In this document: positions 1 to 6,942 of the stretch, piece by piece
Numbering within the stretch: the stretch's first letter is position 1
Layout: every line of letters begins with the position of its first letter
Assembly: GCA_026388365.1 (NCBI GenBank)
Contig: JAPLJW010000101.1
Span: 1 to 10,628 of the forward strand
Direction: 5' to 3'
Source: Deltaproteobacteria bacterium
GTDB taxonomy: Bacteria > Desulfobacterota > Syntrophia > Syntrophales > UBA5619
Length of the DNA: 10,628 bases
Position numbers and translations under genes: made by a program
Notes under the pieces: model-generated
The model's input: only the letters and a program-made list of their open reading frames with translations
What the model was told of the DNA's origin: nothing
Databases searched by the model: none

Positions 1-99
1 CCCGCCCTGCATGGCCGCAAGCGACGTCCCGACGCTCGCCGAAACCACGGAGATGAGAAACGACTGGGGTCTCATTGCCATCCACAATGTCTTGATCAT
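1..99 (-). CDS. UbiA/MenA-like prenyltransferase, N-terminal fragment
   Basis: Only the first 33 codons are present; the gene runs off the left edge. The translation begins MIKTLWMAMRPQSFLISVVS and continues into a hydrophobic segment rich in small residues. A short basic start, a W-x-x-A-x-R-P motif and then the first membrane helix is the usual opening of UbiA-superfamily membrane prenyltransferases such as MenA, which attaches a polyprenyl chain to dihydroxynaphthoate in menaquinone synthesis. The Asp-rich catalytic motifs would lie outside the window, so substrate and subfamily cannot be settled. The ATG at 97-99 (complement) follows a GGAGAG ribosome site by 7 nt. A candidate promoter lies upstream. 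I infer the family from the N-terminal signature only. Confidence 0.6.
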   Translation of the reverse strand, partial: MIKTLWMAMRPQSFLISVVSASVGTSLAAMQGG

Positions 100-152
100 T
101 CCCTATCTCTCCCGGCGGACCACTCACCAACCGCAAAATAGCCGTTTACGGC

Positions 153-181
153 ACCTTAGCGATCCGGAATCGGAAAGTCAA
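153..181 (-). promoter_or_regulatory. Candidate sigma-70 promoter for the prenyltransferase gene
   Basis: On the minus strand TTGACT (complement of 176-181) is followed after 17 bp by TAAGGT (complement of 153-158). The -35 is near consensus and the -10 is weaker. It would start transcription about 45 nt before the prenyltransferase start codon. A short palindrome, GCCGT-TT-ACGGC (141-152), sits at the expected start site. If real, the prenyltransferase gene has its own promoter and does not rely only on read-through from the metallopeptidase gene. Confidence 0.45.
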
Positions 182-236
182 TTTGAAACAGGCGGACAAG
201 CACGATCCTCATAAAACAGGATAGGACCCGTGATGA

Positions 237-1166
237 TCAGCCGTTTGGAGGCCACCCTTCGGATGCCTCTTCCTGCCCCATCTCGATCAGACGCCGTTTT
301 GTCTGTCGTTTCTTCCGCATGTACCCGTAAATGAAGATGAGGGCCGCAATGAACCAGAGTGCCGAGACGCTGGTGATGATCGGGATCCAGGAGACGCGGA
401 GTTTGAGATAGACCAGCCATCGTTCCTCCAGGTCGGCGAGAGTCATCCCCGTCCCCCGCCGGAGCGCCCCCTCCAGATCCCCGTAGCGGGTATAGTCCCG
501 GATCAGGCGATGGAAGGCCTCCCGACCCACCTTGTTGATCAGGAAGGAGACGAACATGAAACTCTCCGCATAGGCCAGTTCGGCCGGCCCCTCCTCCGCC
601 GGAAACGACAAGGTGAGAACGGGCAGCGGGATCAGCCGGTCCATCAGGGAGGCCCTCGTCAGAACGGAGATCCGGGAAAAAGTCCACTCCCGCGCCTCGT
701 AGATGGCGAGCCCCTCGTTGAGCCAGACCGGAACCCTCACCCCCGCGAGGGCGCGACCCAGGGCGATATGGCTGAATTCATGTGCAAAAACGTCGAGCAC
801 GTCGATCCGGCTTCCTTTGACGGCCCGCGGTGCTCGCAGGACAATCAGATTCTCCCCGGGATAGGCCACACCGACCGCCCAGAGGGGAATCCATGTCCCT
901 CTGGGCTGCGCCTCCCGGAAAGCCTCGATGGTCGGACAGAGGCGGATCTCCGTCCTGCCGGAAAAATCGACGCCGATGTCGGCGATGATCCGTTTCCGGA
1001 TACGGAGAGATTCGTGTTCCAGTTCCGCGGCGATCCGTTCGTCGCCAGCCGTGTAGCGGATCACGAAGCTACCGTTTTCCATCCGGAACTCCCCGGCGGT
1101 GGGGGTTGACCCTGTCATGAAAGTGAGCAGCAGGAAGACGACGACCGCAGGTACGGCTTTTCTCAT
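237..1166 (-). CDS. Membrane-anchored gluzincin-type metallopeptidase (peptidase MA-like)
   Basis: This is a 309-residue protein. Residues 1 to about 24 look like a signal peptide (basic start MRKA, then a VVVFLLLTF core). A zinc-peptidase motif HEFSH is at 129-133, with the two histidines as ligands and Glu130 as the base. WLNEGLA follows at 148-154, where Glu151 is the expected third ligand, as in gluzincins of the peptidase-MA group. A single hydrophobic helix at about 262-282 is followed by a strongly basic tail (RKKRQTKRR), so the catalytic domain should be periplasmic with a short cytoplasmic C-terminus. The substrate is unknown. No clear Shine-Dalgarno precedes the ATG; the start is chosen because it gives the signal peptide. 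A palindromic repeat element lies about 30 bp upstream of the start codon. The prenyltransferase gene follows 137 bp downstream in the same direction. Confidence 0.8.
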   Translation of the reverse strand: MRKAVPAVVVFLLLTFMTGSTPTAGEFRMENGSFVIRYTAGDERIAAELEHESLRIRKRIIADIGVDFSGRTEIRLCPTIEAFREAQPRGTWIPLWAVGVAYPGENLIVLRAPRAVKGSRIDVLDVFAHEFSHIALGRALAGVRVPVWLNEGLAIYEAREWTFSRISVLTRASLMDRLIPLPVLTLSFPAEEGPAELAYAESFMFVSFLINKVGREAFHRLIRDYTRYGDLEGALRRGTGMTLADLEERWLVYLKLRVSWIPIITSVSALWFIAALIFIYGYMRKKRQTKRRLIEMGQEEASEGWPPNG

Positions 1167-1192
1167 TTTATGACCGATTCATCTTTGACGAA

Positions 1193-1353
1193 CTCGTAAA
1201 AAGTCGTCACCCCGGCGAACCCCGGACCCCGTATCAGGTACGGGGCTGTCCGGGGCAGGCGCCGGGGTCCAGTGCTTTTTTAACCATCTGATATTTCTGG
1301 ATACCGGCTTTCGCCGGTATGACGTTTGTGGTGGATTTTCGATTTTTTACGAG
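1193..1353. repeat. MITE/REP-like palindromic element with terminal inverted repeats
   Basis: The ends are inverted repeats: CTCGTAAAAAGTCG at 1193-1206 and the complement of 1340-1353, matching at 13 of 14 positions. A second inverted pair lies just inside (1205-1219 and 1310-1324, 13 of 15). Within the left half is a large nested hairpin: stems 1209-1217/1260-1268 (9 bp), 1220-1226/1249-1255 (7 bp) and 1227-1233/1239-1245 (7 bp), all perfect. The right half holds a perfect 8-bp stem, ATACCGGC/GCCGGTAT, at 1301-1320, which reads with a GAAA tetraloop on the minus strand. No coding capacity is seen. The right end lies about 10 bp after the trpB2 stop codon, so the hairpins may also end or stabilise that transcript. 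Related 'ACCGGCGAAAGCCGG' repeats are, from memory, common in Desulfobacterota genomes. Confidence 0.75.
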
Positions 1354-1363
1354 GCCGTTATCT

Positions 1364-2725
1364 TTACGGCTTCGGGAAACCTTCGATGGCCTTCAGCGCC
1401 CTGGCGATCTCCTCGTCGGGGAGCTGATACGGGATCAGCTTTCCGGTGAGATAGGCATCATAAGCCGCCATATCGACCATCCCGTGGCCGCTGAAATTGA
1501 AAAGGATTGTTCGCTCCTTTCCCTCCGCCTTCGCGCGCCGCGCCTCCGCGACGACCGCCGCGATGGCGTGGTTGGTCTCTGGAGCGGGGATGAAGCCCTC
1601 GGTCCGCGCCCATTGAACACCGGCCTCAAAGGTCTCGATCTGGTCGTAGGCCGTGGCCTCGATCAGCCCTTCCCGGAGGAGATGGCTCACGATCGGCGCC
1701 ATCCCGTGATAGCGGAGCCCTCCGGCGTGGATTGGCGCGGGCACATAGTCATGGCCGAGGGTGTACATCGGCAGCAGCGGCGTCTTCTTCGCCAGATCGC
1801 CGAAATCGTAGGCAAAGGGCCCCCTTGTCATCGTCGGGCAGGAGGCCGGTTCGGCCCCGACGACCCGCACCTGCTTCCCATGGATCTTGTCCCGGACGAA
1901 GGGGAGCGCGATTCCGGCGAAGTTGCTTCCGCCGCCGGCGCAGCCGATCACCACGTCGGGATAGACCCCGATCTTCTCAAACTGTTTCTGCGCCTCCAGG
2001 CCGATGATCGTCTGGTGGAGCAGGACGTGGTTCAGGACGCTTCCCAGGGAATAACGGGAATTCTCCCGGGAGACCGCGTCCTCCACCGCCTCGCTGATCG
2101 CGATCCCGAGGCTCCCCGGGGAGTCGGGATGTTCGGCCAGAACCTGCCGCCCCGCCTCGGTCCGGTCGCTGGGACTCGGGATGCACTCGGCGCCCCAGGT
2201 GTTCATCATCATCCGCCGGTAGGGTTTCTGCTCATAGCTCACCCGGACCATGAAGACGCGGCATTCCAGACCGAACATCTTGCAGGCCATCGCCAGGGCG
2301 CTTCCCCACTGGCCGGCGCCGGTCTCCGTGGAAAGCCGTTTCACGCCGAAGGCCTTATTGTAGTAAGCCTGCGCAATGGCGGTGTTCGGTTTGTGGGAAC
2401 CGGCGGGGCTCATTCCCTCGTTCTTGTAATAGATCTTCACCGGGGCGTCTAAGAGCTTCTCGAAATTCACCGCCCGGCAGAGAGGGCTGGGCCGCCAGAT
2501 CAGATATTTCTCGATGACCTCGCCGGGGATGTCGATCCACCGCTCCCGGCTCACCTCCTGCTCGATGAGGTTCATCGGGAAGATCGGCGCCAGATCTTCC
2601 GGCCCGACCGGCTTCCCCGTCCCCGGATGGAGGGGCGGACTCATGGGTTTGGGCAAATCCGCCTGGATGTTGTACCATTGCTTCGGCATCTCAAAATCCG
2701 ATAGAACTACCTTGGTCTGTTCCAT
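1364..2725 (-). CDS. trpB: TrpB2-type tryptophan synthase beta subunit
   Basis: This is a 453-residue PLP enzyme of fold type II. It belongs to the TrpB2 (TrpB-like) branch, which is longer than the usual ~400-residue TrpB1. The PLP lysine is Lys112 in AGSHKPNTA. The catalytic glutamate region is ETGAGQWG from Glu134 (TrpB1 has ETGAGQHG). The phosphate-binding loop is CAGGGSN at 262-268, and the C-terminal cofactor motif is FSGHGMVD at 411-418. The family condenses indole with serine to give tryptophan. TrpB2 proteins are often encoded away from trpA and may salvage free indole or act on other substrates; there is no trpA here. The ATG follows AAGGGAGG by about 7 nt. It is the last gene of an apparent operon, 25 nt after the acyl-CoA dehydrogenase, and is followed by the palindromic repeat element. 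Confidence 0.92.
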   Translation of the reverse strand: MEQTKVVLSDFEMPKQWYNIQADLPKPMSPPLHPGTGKPVGPEDLAPIFPMNLIEQEVSRERWIDIPGEVIEKYLIWRPSPLCRAVNFEKLLDAPVKIYYKNEGMSPAGSHKPNTAIAQAYYNKAFGVKRLSTETGAGQWGSALAMACKMFGLECRVFMVRVSYEQKPYRRMMMNTWGAECIPSPSDRTEAGRQVLAEHPDSPGSLGIAISEAVEDAVSRENSRYSLGSVLNHVLLHQTIIGLEAQKQFEKIGVYPDVVIGCAGGGSNFAGIALPFVRDKIHGKQVRVVGAEPASCPTMTRGPFAYDFGDLAKKTPLLPMYTLGHDYVPAPIHAGGLRYHGMAPIVSHLLREGLIEATAYDQIETFEAGVQWARTEGFIPAPETNHAIAAVVAEARRAKAEGKERTILFNFSGHGMVDMAAYDAYLTGKLIPYQLPDEEIARALKAIEGFPKP

Positions 2726-2750
2726 AATGTGCCTCCCTTTTATGTGGTAG

Positions 2751-3890
2751 TCAACTCTGCATCACCTCGCGGGCGATGACAATCCGCTGGACTTCCGAGG
2801 TCCCCTCATAGATCGTGGTGACCCGGGCGTCCCGGTAGAGCCGCTCCACCTTGTATTCCTTCATGTAGCCGTAGCCGCCGTGAATCTGGACGGCGCGGTA
2901 GGCCGCACGGTTCGCCATTTCGGAGGAGATGAGTTTCGCCATCGACGCCTCCTTCGTAAAGGGGAGCCCCTGATCCTTCCGGTCGGCGGCGCAGAGGGTG
3001 AGCCAGTGGGCCGCCTCGATCTCCGCGGCGGTATCGGCGATCATCCACTGGATCGCCTGGAATGAACCGATGTTCTTGCCGAACTGCTTGCGCGTCTTCG
3101 CATACTGGATCGTCTCATAAAGGCAGGCTCGGGCGATTCCGAGGGATTGGGAGGCGATTCCGATCCGGCCGCTGTCGAGGGCGACCATCGCGATCGTGAA
3201 TCCGATCCCCTCCTTCCCCAGCAAGTTCTCTTTCGGGATCCGGCAGTCGTCGAAGAGGAGTTCTACCGTGTCCGAGGCGCGCAGCCCCATCTTTTCCTCG
3301 CTCCGGCCGATCCGGAACCCTGGAGTCCCCTTGGTCAGGAGAAAAGCGGAAAGCGCCCGGTTCGACTTTTCGGATCCCGTCCGGGCGATCAGAACGATCA
3401 CGTCGGCGAAAGAACCGTTGGTGATGAAGATCTTCGAGCCGTTGACCCGATAGTGGTCGCCGCGGTCCTCCGCGCGCGTCGTCATGCTTCCGGGGTCGGA
3501 ACCCGCCTCCGGTTCCGTGACGGCGAAGGCGCCCAACATCTCCCCTTGGGCAAGCGGCACCAGGTAGCGGCGCTTCTGCTCCTCGCTCCCGAATTTGAGG
3601 ATCGGATCGGAGGAGAGGTTCGTCACCGACATCGTCACCGCTGTGGAGGCGCAGACGTAGGCGATCTCCTGGAGGGCCAGGGAATAGCTGACCGCCCCCG
3701 CTCCCGCGCCGCCGTATTCGGCGGGGATCATCATCCCCATGAGCCCGAGGCCGCCCATCTTTTTGATCGCCTTTTCCGGAAAAGTCTCATCCCGGTCCCA
3801 TTTTCCGGCGAAGGGCTCCAACTCTTTTTTCGCGAAGTCGCGGGCCATCAGCCGGATCATCTCCTGTTCCTGGGTCAATTGAAATGACAT
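2751..3890 (-). CDS. Acyl-CoA dehydrogenase, short/branched-chain type
   Basis: This is a full-length 379-residue FAD flavoprotein of the acyl-CoA dehydrogenase family. It oxidises an acyl-CoA to the trans-2-enoyl-CoA and passes electrons to an electron-transfer flavoprotein. Visible hallmarks are [10 protein letters not shown] (123-132), the FAD/substrate signature ending in TNGSFAD (157-163), the helical C-terminal signature [12 protein letters not shown] (335-346), and YEGTSEVQR (361-369). Glu362 is the expected catalytic base, in the position used by short-chain and butyryl-CoA enzymes. The substrate chain is not predictable from this alone. The start codon is 10 nt after the regulator's stop, with the GAGGAGG ribosome site overlapping that stop. 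TrpB2 follows 25 nt downstream, so all three genes are probably co-transcribed. Confidence 0.93.
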   Translation of the reverse strand: MSFQLTQEQEMIRLMARDFAKKELEPFAGKWDRDETFPEKAIKKMGGLGLMGMMIPAEYGGAGAGAVSYSLALQEIAYVCASTAVTMSVTNLSSDPILKFGSEEQKRRYLVPLAQGEMLGAFAVTEPEAGSDPGSMTTRAEDRGDHYRVNGSKIFITNGSFADVIVLIARTGSEKSNRALSAFLLTKGTPGFRIGRSEEKMGLRASDTVELLFDDCRIPKENLLGKEGIGFTIAMVALDSGRIGIASQSLGIARACLYETIQYAKTRKQFGKNIGSFQAIQWMIADTAAEIEAAHWLTLCAADRKDQGLPFTKEASMAKLISSEMANRAAYRAVQIHGGYGYMKEYKVERLYRDARVTTIYEGTSEVQRIVIAREVMQS

Positions 3891-3900
3891 CGCATCCTCC

Positions 3901-4452
3901 TCAGGGCACGTAGACGACGACCAGCAGTTCCGCGGCCTCCGGATTGGGGTTGCTCAGCTTGTGGTGGAGGGCGGAGTTGAAATGGATGCTTTCCCCCTGG
4001 GCGAGCCGGGTGACGTTCTCACCGATCTGGATGGTGATCCCCCCCCTGAGGACGAAGTCGAACTCCTCCCCTTCATGGTGAAACTCCACCCCCTTGTGTT
4101 CGGTGTGGGGGTCGATCGTGACCAGGTAGCCCCGCAGGTGCTTGTCCGGCCCCGGTTTGCTGAGCGGGGTGTAGGCATAGGAATCGACCCGCTTCTTGTG
4201 ACTTTTGGAGCGACGCTTCGTCGCCAGGACCTCCTCCTGCGTCTCCAGTTCGTCCATGTTCAGCTTCAGGACACGGCTGAGCTGGAGGACGAGGGAAACC
4301 GGCGGCACGGTCCGATCCTCTTCGACCCCGGCAAGGATCTCCGGCAGGTACCCCGTTTCCAGGGCAAGGTCCTCGATGCTCATTCCCATCTTCTCCCGGC
4401 CGGCCTTCATCCGCTGGCCGAGGGAGGTCTTCTCCATTTTTTTTCTGGCCAT
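3901..4452 (-). CDS. XRE-family regulator with C-terminal cupin sensor domain
   Basis: This is a 183-residue DNA-binding protein. A helix-turn-helix domain spans about 10-68 (LGQRMKAGREKMGMSIEDLA followed by the recognition helix region around ETGYLPEILAGVE). A basic linker (TKRRSKSHKKR, 79-89) leads to a cupin barrel at about 105-183 with metal/ligand-site residues around VEFHHEGEEFDFVLRG (122-137) and ALHHKLSN (161-168). Such proteins usually sense a small metabolite and control the adjacent catabolic genes. The ATG at 4450-4452 (complement) follows AAGGAGG by 6 nt. The frame is open for 46 more codons upstream, but that extension has no ribosome site and reads as low-complexity leader. It heads the operon with the dehydrogenase and TrpB2 genes and is divergent from the acyl-CoA synthetase, so it is the obvious candidate regulator of both; its ligand is unknown. 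Confidence 0.88.
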   Translation of the reverse strand: MARKKMEKTSLGQRMKAGREKMGMSIEDLALETGYLPEILAGVEEDRTVPPVSLVLQLSRVLKLNMDELETQEEVLATKRRSKSHKKRVDSYAYTPLSKPGPDKHLRGYLVTIDPHTEHKGVEFHHEGEEFDFVLRGGITIQIGENVTRLAQGESIHFNSALHHKLSNPNPEAAELLVVVYVP

Positions 4453-4480
4453 TTGACGCCTCCTTAGATTTCCTTCGCCG

Positions 4481-4510
4481 GATTGCCGACACAAGCCGAC
4501 ACCGGCAATC
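4481..4510. repeat. Inverted repeat in the leader of the XRE-cupin operon
   Basis: GATTGCCG (4481-4488) and CGGCAATC (4503-4510) form a perfect 8-bp inverted repeat around a 14-nt centre, about 30 bp upstream of the regulator's start codon. It could be an RNA hairpin in the leader or an autoregulatory operator for the XRE protein. There is no T-run, so it does not look like an attenuator terminator. Confidence 0.4.
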
Positions 4511-4583
4511 AAGCCGGCCGCCGGAACGGACCGAAACACGAAAACGCGTCCCGGGATGTTTCCGCCTTTACATGAAAAGGCCT

Positions 4584-4612
4584 TTGACATAAACCGTCAT
4601 ACAACCTATACT
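4584..4612 (+). promoter_or_regulatory. Strong sigma-70 promoter for the acyl-CoA synthetase
   Basis: A consensus -35 TTGACA (4584-4589) is separated by exactly 17 bp from TATACT (4607-4612), one base off the -10 consensus. Transcription would begin near 4619, giving a leader of about 135 nt before the start codon at 4755. The leader contains a small CCCGG/CCGGG hairpin near 4685-4699. The promoter sits in the divergent gap facing the XRE-cupin operon. Confidence 0.7.
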
Positions 4613-4629
4613 AACCGAGTATTTTTGTA
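4600..4629. promoter_or_regulatory. Operator-like imperfect palindrome over the -10 and start site
   Basis: The 30-bp segment reads TACAA-N3-ATACT, five bases, AGTAT-N2-TTGTA. The inner arms ATACT/AGTAT (4608-4612, 4618-4622) and the outer arms TACAA/TTGTA (4600-4604, 4625-4629) are each perfect inverted repeats, with one base of offset between the pairs. It covers the -10 box and the predicted start of the synthetase promoter, where a bound repressor would block initiation. The divergent XRE-cupin protein or a fatty-acyl-responsive regulator could bind it; the sequence does not say which. Confidence 0.4.
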
Positions 4630-4754
4630 AAGCCCTGGGGCAGAATCGCTTGCAGCCGCAGTCAGGCGCCTTCCGCGAATCATCCCGGAAAGGCCGGGTA
4701 AGCGTTTCATCGACCCATAACATGGACAGGCATCCGATCAAGCAGGAGATGACT

Positions 4755-6539
4755 ATGAACGAGTTTCACGTGGCAACCGCACTCTTTGAGCGCATCGGCA
4801 AGTACGGCGACCGTACCGCGATTCGGTACCGCCAAGACGACCTCTGGCAGGAGATCTCATGGAACAGCCTCGGCGAACAGATCCGGGCGGCGGCCAAGGG
4901 ATTGCTGGCGATGGGTGTCAAAGAAGGCGAAATGGTCAGCATCTTTTCCCAGAACTGCCCGGAGTGGATTGTCGCCGACTACGCGATCCTCTGCCTTCGG
5001 GGCGTTTCCGTCCCGATCTATGCCACCAACACGCCGAAGCAGGCCGAATACGTCGTAGATGAAGCGGAAATCGGCATCGTCTTCGTAGGAGCCCAGGAGC
5101 AGTACGACCACATCCGCGCCATGCACGGCGGCTCCCCCAAACTCAAAAGGATCATTGTCTTTAACGACAGCGTCAAACTCGCCGGTGCGGCAAACGCCGT
5201 CTATTTCAAGGATTTTCTGGAAGAAGGCCGGCGGGCCGGCGGGGATGCCGCGATCGACGAGCGGCTCAAGCACGCTTCCATGGACGATCTGGCGACCCTG
5301 ATCTATACCTCGGGAACAACCGGGGAACCCAAAGGGGTCATGCTCCACCACGCCACCTTCTACCACTCCTTCATCGCCCACAAAAAGCGGCTGGAGGTGA
5401 GCGACCGGGATGTCTCCCTGTGCTTCCTTCCGCTGTCCCACATCTTCGAACGGGCGTGGACCCATTTCGCGCTGAGCCAGGGGATGGTCGTCAACATCTG
5501 CGACAATACCGCCAAGATCGTCGAATACATGCAGCAGGTGAAGCCGACGATCATGTGCGCCGTTCCCCGCTTCTATGAGAAGATCTATTCGACGGTCTTC
5601 GAAAAGCTGGAGAGTGCGCCACCCGCGAAAAAGAGGCTTTTTATGTGGGCGATCGGCGTCGGCGAGCAGGTCTTCCTGCTTACGAAGGAACAACTGCCGG
5701 TTCCGCCCATCCTGAAGATCAAGCACAAGATCGCCGTGGCCCTGGTGCTGAAGAAGATCCAGGGGGTCGTCGGCGGCCGCATCCGCTTCTTCCCCTGCGC
5801 CGGGGCGCCCCTCTCGAAGAAGATCGAGGAGTTCTTCCATGCGGCGGGGGTAACCATCGCCTACGGCTACGGCCTCACCGAGACCTGCGCCACCGTAACC
5901 TGCCATGAGAAGTACCATTTCCGCCCCGGCACCGTCGGGAAGCCGATCCCCGGCGTTCTGGTGCGGATCGGCGAGGCCGGTGAAATCCAAGTGAAGGGAG
6001 GAACGGTCACGAAGGGCTACTATAAAAAGCCGGAGGCGACCGCGGAGGCGTTCACCGCGGACGGCTGGTTCCGGACCGGAGACGTGGGTGTCATCGAAGA
6101 CGGCTATCTGTCGATCACCGACCGGATCAAGGACCTGATGAAGACCTCGGGCGGGAAATACATCGCCCCGCAGCTTGTCGAAACCCTGATCGGAAACGAC
6201 TATTACGTGGATCAGGTCTCGATCATCGGCGATCTTCGACAGTACGTGACGGCCCTCATCGTTCCCGCCTTTGACCCGCTGGAGGAGCACGCCCGGAAGA
6301 ACGGCATCGCCTTCTCCTCCCGCGAAGAGCTGATTCAAAACCCCGAGATCATCAAATTCTTCGAAAAACGGATCCGGGAGAACACGAAGGAGCTGGCCCG
6401 TTATGAGACGGTCAAAAAGTTTCATCTTCTCTCCCGTGCCTTCACACAGGAGGCGGGCGAGATCACCCCAACCATGAAGCTCAAACGCAAGGTCATCAAT
6501 CAGAATTACCAGGATCTAATCGAGAAGATGTACGAATGA
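4755..6539 (+). CDS. Long-chain acyl-CoA synthetase (AMP-forming, FAA1-like)
   Basis: This is a 594-residue member of the adenylate-forming ANL superfamily. It activates a fatty or related carboxylic acid to an acyl-adenylate and then to acyl-CoA. Motifs in order: P-loop YTSGTTGEPKG (184-194), FLPLSHIFER (224-233, typical of long-chain enzymes), YGYGLTET (370-377), WFRTGD (438-443), hinge region DRIKDLMKTSGGKYI (456-470), and C-terminal TPTMKLKR (571-578) with Lys575 as the adenylation lysine. The length and the long insert at about 280-340 suit FAA1/long-chain types. The ATG at 4755 follows AGGAG by 6 nt. The reading frame extends upstream to 4650, but that stretch lacks a ribosome site and the ANL homology begins at MNEFHVATALFERIGKYGDR. 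It is divergent from the XRE-cupin operon; its product could feed the dehydrogenase encoded there. Confidence 0.93.
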   Translation: MNEFHVATALFERIGKYGDRTAIRYRQDDLWQEISWNSLGEQIRAAAKGLLAMGVKEGEMVSIFSQNCPEWIVADYAILCLRGVSVPIYATNTPKQAEYVVDEAEIGIVFVGAQEQYDHIRAMHGGSPKLKRIIVFNDSVKLAGAANAVYFKDFLEEGRRAGGDAAIDERLKHASMDDLATLIYTSGTTGEPKGVMLHHATFYHSFIAHKKRLEVSDRDVSLCFLPLSHIFERAWTHFALSQGMVVNICDNTAKIVEYMQQVKPTIMCAVPRFYEKIYSTVFEKLESAPPAKKRLFMWAIGVGEQVFLLTKEQLPVPPILKIKHKIAVALVLKKIQGVVGGRIRFFPCAGAPLSKKIEEFFHAAGVTIAYGYGLTETCATVTCHEKYHFRPGTVGKPIPGVLVRIGEAGEIQVKGGTVTKGYYKKPEATAEAFTADGWFRTGDVGVIEDGYLSITDRIKDLMKTSGGKYIAPQLVETLIGNDYYVDQVSIIGDLRQYVTALIVPAFDPLEEHARKNGIAFSSREELIQNPEIIKFFEKRIRENTKELARYETVKKFHLLSRAFTQEAGEITPTMKLKRKVINQNYQDLIEKMYE

Positions 6540-6571
6540 TAATGGATTTGATCGTCTCGATCATCGGCACC

Positions 6572-6606
6572 GTTCATCCCGACCGCCGCTTGCGGTCGGG
6601 ATGAAC
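6572..6606. terminator. Perfect 15-bp stem hairpin after the acyl-CoA synthetase
   Basis: GTTCATCCCGACCGC (6572-6586) and its exact reverse complement (6592-6606) flank a 5-nt loop, beginning 33 bp after the synthetase stop codon. The stem is very stable, but no T-run follows on either strand, so it is a likely 3'-end or bidirectional boundary hairpin and not a canonical intrinsic terminator. It marks the end of recognisable chromosomal genes before the cassette array. Confidence 0.55.
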
Positions 6607-6669
6607 ACCGAGTTCACGGGCACCGGCAAGCAGCCAGTGAAATGAAGGGTTTATGCCGTACTGTCGTTG

Positions 6670-6696
6670 TTCCAAGAATCCGTTCTGTTCTTGGAA
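6670..6696. repeat. Isolated 9-bp inverted repeat between chromosome and array
   Basis: TTCCAAGAA (6670-6678) and TTCTTGGAA (6688-6696) are perfect inverted repeats around a 9-nt centre. The surrounding segment (6607-6756) holds no convincing gene on either strand. The hairpin lacks a T-run and does not carry attC core boxes. Its role is unknown; it may be a 3' stabiliser or a recombination scar. Confidence 0.4.
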
Positions 6697-6756
6697 TGCT
6701 TATAGGTACCGACGAACATTCTTGCGATAGCTAATCTATTGTTCACCGAACTTATT

Positions 6757-6906
6757 TTATAGAAATACCTCCTCGGCAAGGATGATCTCATGATGAACCG
6801 TGAGCGCTATGATGACCGGTATCCAGTTGATGGGGCATCGGACATAGAGCAGAACTCCTTCATTGGTCTCCGCCTGTGCCCAGCGAAAAGCTGAGCCGGA
6901 GCAGCC
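6757..6906 (-). pseudogene. Start-less open stretch, possible gene remnant
   Basis: Between an in-frame TGA (complement of 6907-6909) and TAA (complement of 6757-6759) the minus strand stays open for 49 codons. The translation includes RWAQAETNEGVLLYVRCPIN and ends HHEIILAEEVFL, which reads like coding sequence rather than noise. There is no ATG, GTG or TTG start in the frame, and its first third overlaps the leftmost attC-like site. It may be the decayed remains of a further cassette, or chance. I do not recognise the family. Confidence 0.25.
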
Positions 6907-6942
6907 TCATGGGCTGCGATCGGCCGTATTACCCTGTTAGCC
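6878..6942 (-). other. attC site of the GNAT cassette
   Basis: On the minus strand the site starts with R'' GGCTAAC (complement of 6936-6942), which contains the acetyltransferase stop codon, and ends with GCTGGGC (complement of 6878-6884), an R' box with GCT in place of GTT. A central stem GCAGCC/GGCTGC (6901-6906, 6912-6917) with flanking CCGATCGC and CTCCGGCT arms lies between. R'' is the exact reverse complement of the cassette's 5' core GTTAGCC at 7469-7475. The divergent R' makes this end less certain than R''. Confidence 0.65.

Noticed and set aside
1319..2452. A 377-codon plus-strand open frame over trpB2
   Set aside because: It is antisense to a gene with clear PLP-enzyme motifs; the translation is Arg/Pro/Gly/Asp-rich with no recognisable domain, as expected in GC-rich DNA.
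4453..4590. A 46-codon N-terminal extension of the XRE-cupin protein
   Set aside because: AAGGAGG lies 6 nt before the internal ATG, the helix-turn-helix starts right after it, and the extension would overlap the leader hairpin.
4650..4754. An upstream start for the acyl-CoA synthetase
   Set aside because: No ribosome site at 4650, while AGGAG precedes the ATG at 4755 and family homology begins there.
4857..6425. A 522-codon minus-strand open frame over the acyl-CoA synthetase
   Set aside because: It mirrors a real gene with all ANL motifs; its own translation is a repetitive Asp/Gly/Leu-rich shadow without motifs or a ribosome site.
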